NCBI RefSeq assembly: GCF_020171345.1
Contig: NZ_JAIUZM010000003.1
Coordinates: 1-64,000 of the forward strand
DNA from: Microbulbifer agarilyticus
GTDB lineage: Bacteria; Pseudomonadota; Gammaproteobacteria; Pseudomonadales; Cellvibrionaceae
Direction of reading: 5' to 3'
DNA: 64,000 bases
Shown here piece after piece: positions 52,477-60,351 of this stretch. The notes under the pieces were generated by a model. The model worked only from the letters and a program-made list of their open reading frames with translations. It made no database searches and had not been told where the DNA came from. Position 1 is the first letter of the stretch; every line of letters starts with the position of its first letter. Made by a program: the position numbers and the translations under genes.

Positions 52477-53391
52477 CTAGTTTGGAGAACCAGACAAGCG
52501 AATTTGTTTTCGGACGAATTCGAGGAGGGCATGGGAACCGCTGCGTACTTCGATGGTGCTTGGAATCTCTGTGACCAGCCACTCCACGGACCAGTCCAGC
52601 GTTTCTCCGGGTTGCAGGTTGCGTGCGGCGCTTTGTACCTCGAGTTCCAGATAAGGCCGTTCACCACTCAGATACAACTCAATGTCGCCCTCGCCGGTGG
52701 CCATATCCCGCACGGTTACCTTTGGGTAGACCTTCAGGTACAGCAGTCCATCCAAGGCATAGGCGAGCCAGCCTTCACTGCCGTTGGCGATTACCTTGCC
52801 CTCGACCAAGGGTGCATCGGCGACCATGGGGAGCCACAGGGTGTCGCTGTTGAGTTCGTAAGCCACTTGCCCGCGTACGGTCTTGACGCTGTCCGTGTTC
52901 ACGGGAGCAAAGGCAAGGCCGCGATTGGGCACGCGGGTAATCTCCCAGGCGGCGATCTCGGGGAAGGCTTTCTCGGCATTGATGCGGTAGTGCACTGTGG
53001 CGGTATTACCGCCGTCGAGCGAGACGGTTTTTTGTACCTGTGCCCCGGCGCCAAAGGCGCTGGTAACCGTGGCGGAATCTATTGACTGTGTAATCACGGA
53101 GTAGGGCGCGTTATCGTGCTCCGGAATAGGCGGCCAGTTCCACAAGGTCTGTGGGCTGAGCCAGAAGGTCGAACCGAAGTTGTTTGCGTCCGGTTGCGGA
53201 ATCGCCAGCAGATCCCGTTCGCGGTACCAGAGTTCGGTAATACGCCCGCCGTGATTGGGGTCCAGTGTCAGCTTAAGGCTGTCGTTGCTGAGTTGGATGG
53301 GGGCATCGGCGGCATTGCCGGCGGAGACCGCCAGCAATGCCGCAACCCCAATAGCGGCAGCACTGTTGTTGAGGCGTTGCTTGCGCAGCAT
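52477..53391 (-). CDS. mutarotase-like exported protein (DUF4380-like)
   Basis: 304 residues with signal peptide (AIGVAALLAVSAGNAADA). A beta-sandwich with NDSLKLTLDPNHGGRITELWYR at the N-terminus, FWLSPQTLWNWPPIPEHDNAPY, YRINAEKAFPEIAAWEITRVPNRG and a C-terminal LELEVQSAARNLQPGETLDWSVEW; this resembles galactose-mutarotase/DUF4380 proteins that bind carbohydrate. Catalytic histidine of mutarotases is not obvious. It begins 4 bases after the GH3 stop codon, with its GGGAG inside the GH3 end, so translation is coupled. Role in glucan handling is inferred from context. Confidence 0.75.
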   Translation of the reverse strand: MLRKQRLNNSAAAIGVAALLAVSAGNAADAPIQLSNDSLKLTLDPNHGGRITELWYRERDLLAIPQPDANNFGSTFWLSPQTLWNWPPIPEHDNAPYSVITQSIDSATVTSAFGAGAQVQKTVSLDGGNTATVHYRINAEKAFPEIAAWEITRVPNRGLAFAPVNTDSVKTVRGQVAYELNSDTLWLPMVADAPLVEGKVIANGSEGWLAYALDGLLYLKVYPKVTVRDMATGEGDIELYLSGERPYLELEVQSAARNLQPGETLDWSVEWLVTEIPSTIEVRSGSHALLEFVRKQIRLSGSPN

Positions 53392-53394
53392 GGG

Positions 53395-56016
53395 TCAGCT
53401 CCCGCAGCGCACTTGAGCCTGTTCACGTGCGCCGGGGACGAACTTGATGTTCGCCACCGCCATCGCCAGTTTGCCTTCACTGTGCAGGGACAAGCCCTGA
53501 GATACCTTGGTGAAATCTGCGCCGGCCTCGGCGAAGCACTGCAGGTCGATCGAAACCTCTGTCCATTCACCCACCGGGAGCTTGCTTAGAGTACTTTGCA
53601 ACGGCAAGGCACCGCTGCAATTGGTGCCGTCGCAGTTGATTTGTGCACTGACCGCTGCCGCCGGCGCTTCATCAATCCGAACCTCCATGGTGAGCGCAGA
53701 TGCTTCTGCGAGGTAACGGCTCAGATCCTGCGGTTTCTGCGTGTGCAATACCACACTGCCGGCACGTAGCCCTTTCCAGGTGAGGGCGCGGGCATCTTCT
53801 TGCGACAGCATGTCGATGGAGGCTACCACGATGTTGTCGTCTGCACTGCTGGCGAGGTTTCCGTTTACCCATTGCAGGTCAGCACCGGCTTCTTCGATGT
53901 ACAGCTTCCAGGGCGCGCGCGGGCGGGACACCATCAGCCAGGCGTCTTCCAGCTTGCCATCCACGTAAGACTCGCCGTCCTCATTCAGATTGTTGGCGAC
54001 CTGAATGTCGCTGGTGTAATCGAGCCCGTAGCCGTAGGCGAACAGTGGCTGGTAATCCGCATCGTTGCGGTTGATCACTGTCTGGTGCACTTGTCCGGGC
54101 CAGGTAAACGAAAGTTGACCGGTAAAGTCGTGGCGTTTGTTGCCGTCTGCATCGGTCAGCAGGACATCTGCAACACCGGCGCCTTCAGAGCCCGGCAGCC
54201 AGGCCGCGACGAAGGCATCCGACAGGTTCAGCTCTTTGTTCACCCACAGCGGGCGACCGGAGAGAAATACGCTGACGATCGGGATGTTCTGGGCTTTCAG
54301 TTTTTGCAGCAATTCCTGATCTACTTTGCTACCCAGCTGATACTCGATACTGGCAAGATCGCCATGCCACTCTGCATAAGGCTCCTCACCGTAGATCACG
54401 ATAGCAACATCGGGTTTGGCGCCATTACTGAATGCTGCGTCCTTCAGTTCACCGTTTTCACTGAGCACCACTTCACCGCCCGCGGCGTCGACCGCCTGCT
54501 TGATGCCGGTGTAGATGGAGGTTGCGCCGGGGAAGTCTTCTGCGGTATTGCCGGTGCCCTGCCAGGAAATGGTCCAGCCGCCACTTTGTTTGGAAATATT
54601 ATCGGCACCGTCACCGGCCACCAGAATATTTTTGCGTGCATCGATGGGTAGCAGCTGGTCGTTATTCTTCAGTAGCACCAGCGATTTGCGCACGGCCTCG
54701 CGCGCGATGGCACGGTGTTCGTCATTGCCGAGAATACCGTTCTTGCCCGCTAGTGGGCGGTCACGCTCGAACAGGCCCGCGCGGATTTTCACCCGCAGGA
54801 TACGGCTTACCGCATCATCGATACGGCTCATGGGAATTTCGCCGCTGTGCACCTGTGCGATGGTGTTCTTCAGCAGAGCCTTCCATTCGGCCGTGATCAT
54901 GAACATGTCGAGGCCGGCATTGACTGCCTTTGCACAGCTGTCCACGGTACAGCCGTCTACAAACCGGTGGCCGTTCCAGTCGCCTACTACAAAGCCGTCA
55001 AAACCCAGGCGTTCTTTCAAAACGTCAGTGAGCAGGTATTTGTGCCCATGCAGGCGTTTGCCATTCCAACTATTGAAGGATGCCATCACGGATTGCACAC
55101 CGGATTCCAGTGCGGTGATGTAGCCCGCTGCATGGATCTCAGCGAGCTCTTTCTCGCTGACTGCGGTATCGCCGCGGTCGATACCGCGTGTGGTGCCACC
55201 GTCACCGACAAAGTGTTTGGCAGCGGATACCAGATGGTGGCCGTCGAGAAATGCTTCGCTGTTTTTTTCGCCCTGAATACCCTTGATCATTTCCCGGGCG
55301 TAAGCGGCAACAATCTCGGGGTCTTCGGAATAGCTTTCAAAAGTGCGGCCCCAGCGATCGTCGCGTACCACAGCGATGGTCGGAGCGAAGGTCCAGTCAA
55401 CGCCGGTCACGGCGACTTCGCGCGCAGTGGCTTCGCCGATGCGACGAATCAATTCCGGATCGCGTGCGGCACCGAGGCCAATATTGTGCGGAAACAGGGT
55501 CGCGCCGATAACGTTATTGTGCCCGTGAACGGCATCGCTGCCCCAGATAATTGGGATGGCTACGCCACCGTCGGAGGTATCCATGGATGCGGCAAAGTAG
55601 TCGTCCGCCAGCTGGCGCCAGTCATCAGGCGTGGCAAACTTGTCATTATTGGGGAAGGTGCCACCACCATTGAGAATGGAGCCAATATGATATTGCTTCA
55701 CTTCTTCCGGGGTGATGGTCTTGATTTCCGCCTGCATCATCTGCCCGACTTTTTCTTCCAGCGTCATACGGGCGAGCAAGTCTGCGATACGGCTTTCGAC
55801 TTTCTCATCCCTTGGCAGCGCTGGCTGCAGCGCTGGCCACACATCGATGGCGTTTAAAGCTGTGCCGTCATGTTCAGCAGCTTGGGAAGTTGATGGAGCC
55901 GCGGAGGTGTTTGGCTTCTCCGCCTCACCGCAAGCACTCAAGCCCACTGCAAGCGCAATGCAGCTCGCGAGGCGTATTGCTCGGCCTTCGCCGAAGCGAC
56001 CTATTTTATTATTCAT
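53395..56016 (-). CDS. GH3 exo-beta-glucosidase lipoprotein (ExoP-like)
   Basis: About 873 residues from ATG 56016 (AGGGAAG upstream). Signal with lipobox LSACG anchors it to the outer membrane. GH3 N-domain with WTFAPTIAVVRDDRWGRTFESYSEDP and the nucleophile Asp in GFDGFVVGDWNGHRFV (about residue 330); C-domain with NILVAGDGADNISKQSGGWTISWQG; a C-terminal jelly-roll (about 690-870) like that of marine ExoP, a 1,3-1,4-beta-glucan exohydrolase. Liberates glucose from beta-glucans such as laminarin or lichenan. Longest frame (to 56142) gives a non-homologous extension. Confidence 0.92.
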   Translation of the reverse strand: MNNKIGRFGEGRAIRLASCIALAVGLSACGEAEKPNTSAAPSTSQAAEHDGTALNAIDVWPALQPALPRDEKVESRIADLLARMTLEEKVGQMMQAEIKTITPEEVKQYHIGSILNGGGTFPNNDKFATPDDWRQLADDYFAASMDTSDGGVAIPIIWGSDAVHGHNNVIGATLFPHNIGLGAARDPELIRRIGEATAREVAVTGVDWTFAPTIAVVRDDRWGRTFESYSEDPEIVAAYAREMIKGIQGEKNSEAFLDGHHLVSAAKHFVGDGGTTRGIDRGDTAVSEKELAEIHAAGYITALESGVQSVMASFNSWNGKRLHGHKYLLTDVLKERLGFDGFVVGDWNGHRFVDGCTVDSCAKAVNAGLDMFMITAEWKALLKNTIAQVHSGEIPMSRIDDAVSRILRVKIRAGLFERDRPLAGKNGILGNDEHRAIAREAVRKSLVLLKNNDQLLPIDARKNILVAGDGADNISKQSGGWTISWQGTGNTAEDFPGATSIYTGIKQAVDAAGGEVVLSENGELKDAAFSNGAKPDVAIVIYGEEPYAEWHGDLASIEYQLGSKVDQELLQKLKAQNIPIVSVFLSGRPLWVNKELNLSDAFVAAWLPGSEGAGVADVLLTDADGNKRHDFTGQLSFTWPGQVHQTVINRNDADYQPLFAYGYGLDYTSDIQVANNLNEDGESYVDGKLEDAWLMVSRPRAPWKLYIEEAGADLQWVNGNLASSADDNIVVASIDMLSQEDARALTWKGLRAGSVVLHTQKPQDLSRYLAEASALTMEVRIDEAPAAAVSAQINCDGTNCSGALPLQSTLSKLPVGEWTEVSIDLQCFAEAGADFTKVSQGLSLHSEGKLAMAVANIKFVPGAREQAQVRCGS

Positions 56017-56057
56017 GATGACTTCCCTAATAAATCTGAAATGATTTTGCTGCTTGT

Positions 56058-56105
56058 AAAAAAGAACTGGGCACACCCGCGAAAGGGTAGGAACGGGAGT
56101 GCCCA
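56058..56105 (-). terminator. intrinsic terminator after the sugar porter gene
   Basis: Minus strand: TGGGCACTCCCG (56105-56094) pairs with CGGGTGTGCCCA (56079-56068) with one A-A mismatch position, and six T follow (56063-56058). It separates the porter mRNA from the GH3 gene, which starts at 56016 and must therefore have its own promoter or depend on read-through. Confidence 0.85.
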
Positions 56106-56195
56106 GGTAAGCAAGCATTCGGCTGGCGAGTCTGCCGCTCACGCGGCATCACGCTTCCGTTTTTAAGACGGGCGAGAGGTTGGAAATGAACCCTC

Positions 56196-57653
56196 TCAGC
56201 CCTTCATTTGTTCAAGTTCGAGCCCTTTGGTCTCGTGCACCATGTACAGAACAAATGCTACGGACAGCAGTGCGAACAGGGTGTAGATACCGTAGGCACC
56301 GGCGAGACCGATTCCGACCAGCATAATTGGGAAGGTCATGGTGATGGCGAAGTTAGCCACCCACTGTGCGAGACCAGAGACCGCGAGGCCGGAGCCGCGC
56401 ATCTGATTTGGGAACATCTCACCCAGCATGGTCCACATGGCCGGTCCCCAGGAACCGTTGAAGAAGAACACGTAGGCGTTGGCGGCGATCAGTGCCAGCA
56501 GGCCCATGCTCTGGGAAAGCTGCAGGTTGCCATTGGTATCCACGGAGGAGTTGGCGAAGGCAAAGGCCACCAGGCCAAGAGTTGCTGCCATACCGATAGA
56601 GCCCACCAGCAGCAGGGGTTTACGGCCGATCTTGTCGATTAAGGCCATGGTGATCAGGCAGGCGGCGATGCTCACACCACCGGAAATGATATTGATCATC
56701 AGCGCGTCGGATTCAGAGAAGCCCACCGCTTGCCACAGAACGGCACCGTAGTAGAACACCACGTTGATACCCACGAGCTGCTGGAACACGGCAAGGCCGA
56801 TGCCAACCCAGACGATTTTGCGAATCTTGCCAACCTTGTTGCCGGTGTTTTCCAGCAGGTCTGCCATGCGTGGGCGGTGGTCGCTGGCCACAGACTGGCG
56901 GATGCTGTCCAGCTTCCCGGCCACGGCGGCTTCGCCATACAGTTTACGCAGTACTTCGGTGGCGCGGGAGGTCTGCTTGGACAGTACCAGATAACGCGGG
57001 CTCTCTGGAATCAGCAGCAGGGCCAGGAAGAACAGGGTGGCGGGAACGATTTCGATCCAGAACATCCAGCGCCAGGCGTTGTAGCCCATCCACCATTCAT
57101 TGATGGCAGAGCCGGCCGTGTTGGCCAGCCAGTAGTTGCTGACAAATGCGGCGAACAGCCCGGAAATGATGGCGATCTGGTTGATGGTGATCAGGCGGCC
57201 GCGAATCGCCGCAGGGGCAATCTCGCTGATATAGGCCGGTGACATCACACTGGCGGCGCCCACGGCGAGCCCGCCGAGGATGCGGTAGAACACAAACTCA
57301 GGAGAGCTGGCAGCAATGCCGGAACCCCAGGCGCTGACCACGAAGAAGACCGCGGAAATCAGCAGTAGGGTCTTGCGGCCCCAGCGGTCAGCCAGGCGAC
57401 CAGCAAAGAACGCGCCGACGGCACAGCCAAGCAGCATGGAGGCAACGTTGAAGCCGGTACCGGCGGTATCGGAGGCAAAGGCCTGCTGCAGGCCGGTAAC
57501 GGTACCGTTGATGACCCCACTATCAAACCCGAACAGGAAGCCACCGATGGTCGCTACTCCGCAGATCAGGATGATAAAGGGGAGGGAAGGTGCATCTTGG
57601 CGGCCCTGGGCTACGCCCTGGATGCCGTCCGCGGAATTCTCAATCGCTTGCAT
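56196..57653 (-). CDS. MFS sugar porter (glucose/proton symport type)
   Basis: About 485 residues with 12 membrane segments. Sugar-porter signatures: GFLFGFDSGVINGT (TM1), RLADRWGRKTLLL and LIDKIGRKPLLLVG (loop 2-3 and 8-9), PESPRYLVLS after TM6, QQLVGINVVFYYG (TM7) and WGPAMWTMLGEMFPNQMRGSG (TM10). ATG 57653 follows AGGAAG. Takes up glucose or related hexose released by the GH3 enzymes across the inner membrane. Upstream is a palindrome-rich 260-base region. Confidence 0.93.
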   Translation of the reverse strand: MQAIENSADGIQGVAQGRQDAPSLPFIILICGVATIGGFLFGFDSGVINGTVTGLQQAFASDTAGTGFNVASMLLGCAVGAFFAGRLADRWGRKTLLLISAVFFVVSAWGSGIAASSPEFVFYRILGGLAVGAASVMSPAYISEIAPAAIRGRLITINQIAIISGLFAAFVSNYWLANTAGSAINEWWMGYNAWRWMFWIEIVPATLFFLALLLIPESPRYLVLSKQTSRATEVLRKLYGEAAVAGKLDSIRQSVASDHRPRMADLLENTGNKVGKIRKIVWVGIGLAVFQQLVGINVVFYYGAVLWQAVGFSESDALMINIISGGVSIAACLITMALIDKIGRKPLLLVGSIGMAATLGLVAFAFANSSVDTNGNLQLSQSMGLLALIAANAYVFFFNGSWGPAMWTMLGEMFPNQMRGSGLAVSGLAQWVANFAITMTFPIMLVGIGLAGAYGIYTLFALLSVAFVLYMVHETKGLELEQMKG

Positions 57654-57814
57654 GGAGGACTTCCTGCTTTTTATTGTTGGCACGAAGGGTATCCGTGCTT
57701 ATTTCGGTGAGCTGGCAAAACGCAGCCATCTCACTTTGTTGTTTTTGTGTGCAGTTGTGCTGCACGAGCACCCACTCAGGGGCTTCTTAATGGTGACGTT
57801 TGGCGGTCGTAAAA

Positions 57815-57902
57815 GCGTCCTACTTTGCGAATATTTGTAAAGTTGGACGCTTCTATTCCCACGCCAATGTCCCAGTTTCGGTGGGAAGCGCCGAAAACTG
57901 GG
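57815..57902. promoter_or_regulatory. two palindromes upstream of the sugar porter
   Basis: GCGTCCTACTTT (57815-57826) pairs with AAAGTTGGACGC (57839-57850) in 11 of 12 positions around a 12-base AT-rich centre. CCCAGTTTCGG (57871-57881) pairs with CCGAAAACTGGG (57891-57902), 12 bases after the GH3 stop codon at 57914. The first looks like an operator, the second like the end of the GH3 message without T-run. Confidence 0.55.
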
Positions 57903-57913
57903 ATCTTCTGGCC

Positions 57914-60235
57914 TTATTTGAGGGTAAACCCTCCTTCAAGGCCAGATTCCGCATTTGGAGCAATCCACACTCGGAATTCTCCAGGCTCCACTACTTGCTG
58001 CATGTCCGCGTTGTGGAATGCCAGCTGGTCCGGGCTGAGGGTAAATTCGACCTGACGTGATTCGCCAGGATTGAGGGTGATACGCTCAAAGCCTTTCAGC
58101 TCCCGTACCGGACGCGACACACTGCCCACCAGGTCACGCACATACAGCTGTGCGGTCTCGGTAGCGGTGACTTTGCCGGTGTTGGTCAGCGTGGCGGATA
58201 CGGTAATCTGGCCATCCGGGTTCATGGTGGTGTCGGACAGCGCGAGATCTTTGTATGCAAACGCGCTGTAGGTCAGGCCGTAGCCAAACGGGAACAGGGG
58301 TTTGTGACCGTAATCCAGCAGGTTGGACGAGTTGCCCGGCTGGTGCTGGAACACTTCGCGGCCGATTTTCTCGATGCGGGTGTAGTTTTCATTGGTCGCC
58401 GGGCGTCCGGTGGCCAGGTGGTTGTAATAGATAGGAATCTGCCCTGCACCCACCGGCCAGCTGAGCGGCAAGCGCCCGGAAGGCGAGGTCTCACCATAGA
58501 GTACGTCCGCCAGGGCCGGGCCCGCCATGGTGCCCGGGTGCCAGGCCATCATGACAGCATCCGCTTGTTCGAGGGTTTTATCTAGCTGCAGCGGGCGGCC
58601 AGCGAGTAATACCATGGCTAGGGGCTTGCCGGTTTCGGCGAGCGCGGCGACGAGGTCCGCCTGGGCGCCGGGTAGGCGGATGTCGCCGCGGCTGTGCCCT
58701 TCACCGGAAAGGATGGCTTCTTCACCGCCGATAAATAGAATGACATCGGCTTTCTTGGCGGCCTTGAGGGCCGACTTGAACCCGCGGGTGCTGGTATCAC
58801 GGCTGTAGTCGAGACCAGCGGCGTAGAGGATTTCGCCTTCGTCGCCCACCATCTCACGCAGTGCGGGCAGCAGGGTGTGGGAATACTTTTTATCGCCGTT
58901 GTAGATCCAGGTACCCAGCTGGTCGTGAGCTGCTTCCGCCAGTGGTCCGATGACCGCGACCGTTTGGCCCTTTTTCAGTGGCAGCAATTGCTTGTGGTTC
59001 TTGAGCAGTACGAAGGTTTCCTTGGCGGCCTCCTTGGCGGCATCGAGGAAATCGTCGTTGCGGATAATCTGTTCACGCTCGGTTTTGGACTTCGCGCGGG
59101 GATAGGGGTTGCTCCACAAATCCAGACGCAACTTTACCCGCAGGATGTTGGCGACCGCGGTATCGAGCTGGGCTTCGGAGAACTTCCCTTCGTCCATTAG
59201 CTGCGGCAAGAACTGTTCGTAGGTATCGGTATGCATTTCCATATCGATACCGGCATTGGCGGCCAGGGTTGCTGCGTGCTTGGCATCGCGGGCAAAACCG
59301 TGCGGGACCATTTCCATCACCGCATTCCAATCGCTGACGACAAAGCCGTCGAAACCCCACTCGTCCCGCAGGATCTGTTTGAACAGGAAGGGACTACCGG
59401 TGCCCGGGACGTCGTTCAGGGTACTGTAGGTACTCATGATGCTCTGCATGCCCGCGTCGATACCGGCCTTGAATGGTGGCAGGTAGATGTCGCGCAGCAG
59501 ACGCTCTGGAATATAGGCGCTATTGTAATCCCGTCCGCCTTCGGCGGCCCCGTAGCCGGCAAAGTGTTTGCCGCAGGCGGCGAGGCTGCTTGGATCGGCG
59601 AGGTTAGCGGTCTGGAAACCTTCCACCATGGCGACGCCGAGAATGGAGGTCAGCAGCGGATCTTCCCCTAGTGTTTCGGCGATGCGCCCCCACCGTGGGT
59701 CGCGGCTGATATCGATCATCGGGGCGAAGGTCCAGCGGATACCGTCGGCGCTGGCTTCCTGGGCAGCGACGCGGGCACCGTTTTTGATCAGTTCCGGGTT
59801 CCAGCTCGCGGCCTGGCCCAGCGGAATCGGGAAAATGGTTTCGTAGCCATGGATAACATCCTGGCCGAAAAGCAGCGGAATACCCAGCGGGCTTTCTTCT
59901 ACGGCGATGCGCTGGAGTTCGGCGAAGGCATCGTCGTCGACAGCACTGAAACTAACGTTCAGAAAGCCGCCCACGCGGCCTTCGCGGATGGCCTGCTTGA
60001 TGGCCTTCATATCGGAAGCCCCGTAGGTACCCCAGTCACGCAGGGCCAGCTGGCCAATTTTTTCTTGTGTCGACATCTGTGCGAGCAGGCTTTGCACGCG
60101 CGATTCGATGTTGGTCTCGGCCTGTGTCACCTGCGCGGCCGGGGTGACCGCAGGTGTGGCTTGGGTTACGGGCATGACCGCACACACGGACAGCATGCCG
60201 GCGAGCACGCCAAGGTAAATCGGATTTTTTTTCAT
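57914..60235 (-). CDS. bglX: GH3 beta-glucosidase, BglX-like
   Basis: About 773 residues from ATG 60235 (GGAGAG upstream), with signal peptide (LGVLAGMLSVCAVMPVTQATPA). BglX order: TQEKIGQLALRDW, LLFGQDVIHGYETIFPIPLGQAASWN, APMIDISRDPRWGRIAETLGEDP (K-H/R-D pattern), nucleophile in GFDGFVVSDWNAVMEM (about 285), then the alpha/beta sandwich (AVIGPLAEAAHDQLGTW) and a C-terminal fibronectin type III-like domain (VSATLTNTGKVTATETAQLYVRDL). Periplasmic; cleaves beta-gluco-oligosaccharides to glucose. The gene symbol marks similarity, not proven orthology. Confidence 0.93.
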   Translation of the reverse strand: MKKNPIYLGVLAGMLSVCAVMPVTQATPAVTPAAQVTQAETNIESRVQSLLAQMSTQEKIGQLALRDWGTYGASDMKAIKQAIREGRVGGFLNVSFSAVDDDAFAELQRIAVEESPLGIPLLFGQDVIHGYETIFPIPLGQAASWNPELIKNGARVAAQEASADGIRWTFAPMIDISRDPRWGRIAETLGEDPLLTSILGVAMVEGFQTANLADPSSLAACGKHFAGYGAAEGGRDYNSAYIPERLLRDIYLPPFKAGIDAGMQSIMSTYSTLNDVPGTGSPFLFKQILRDEWGFDGFVVSDWNAVMEMVPHGFARDAKHAATLAANAGIDMEMHTDTYEQFLPQLMDEGKFSEAQLDTAVANILRVKLRLDLWSNPYPRAKSKTEREQIIRNDDFLDAAKEAAKETFVLLKNHKQLLPLKKGQTVAVIGPLAEAAHDQLGTWIYNGDKKYSHTLLPALREMVGDEGEILYAAGLDYSRDTSTRGFKSALKAAKKADVILFIGGEEAILSGEGHSRGDIRLPGAQADLVAALAETGKPLAMVLLAGRPLQLDKTLEQADAVMMAWHPGTMAGPALADVLYGETSPSGRLPLSWPVGAGQIPIYYNHLATGRPATNENYTRIEKIGREVFQHQPGNSSNLLDYGHKPLFPFGYGLTYSAFAYKDLALSDTTMNPDGQITVSATLTNTGKVTATETAQLYVRDLVGSVSRPVRELKGFERITLNPGESRQVEFTLSPDQLAFHNADMQQVVEPGEFRVWIAPNAESGLEGGFTLK

Positions 60236-60292
60236 GTTGCTCTCCATCAAGGCATTGGGATAGGTACGGTAAAGTCAGTGCGCTTGCCGGTG

Positions 60293-60317
60293 AAAAAAGG
60301 GCCCCCGGAAGGGGGCC
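60293..60317 (-). terminator. intrinsic terminator after the TonB-receptor gene
   Basis: Minus strand: GGCCCCC (60317-60311), loop ttcc, GGGGGCC (60306-60300), then six T after one C (60298-60293). It stands 34 bases beyond the receptor stop and upstream of the GH3 start at 60235, so the receptor message can be made in excess of the glucosidase message. Confidence 0.85.
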
Positions 60318-60351
60318 AAGTAAGCAAGCGAGTTCGTCAATTACTGCAGGA

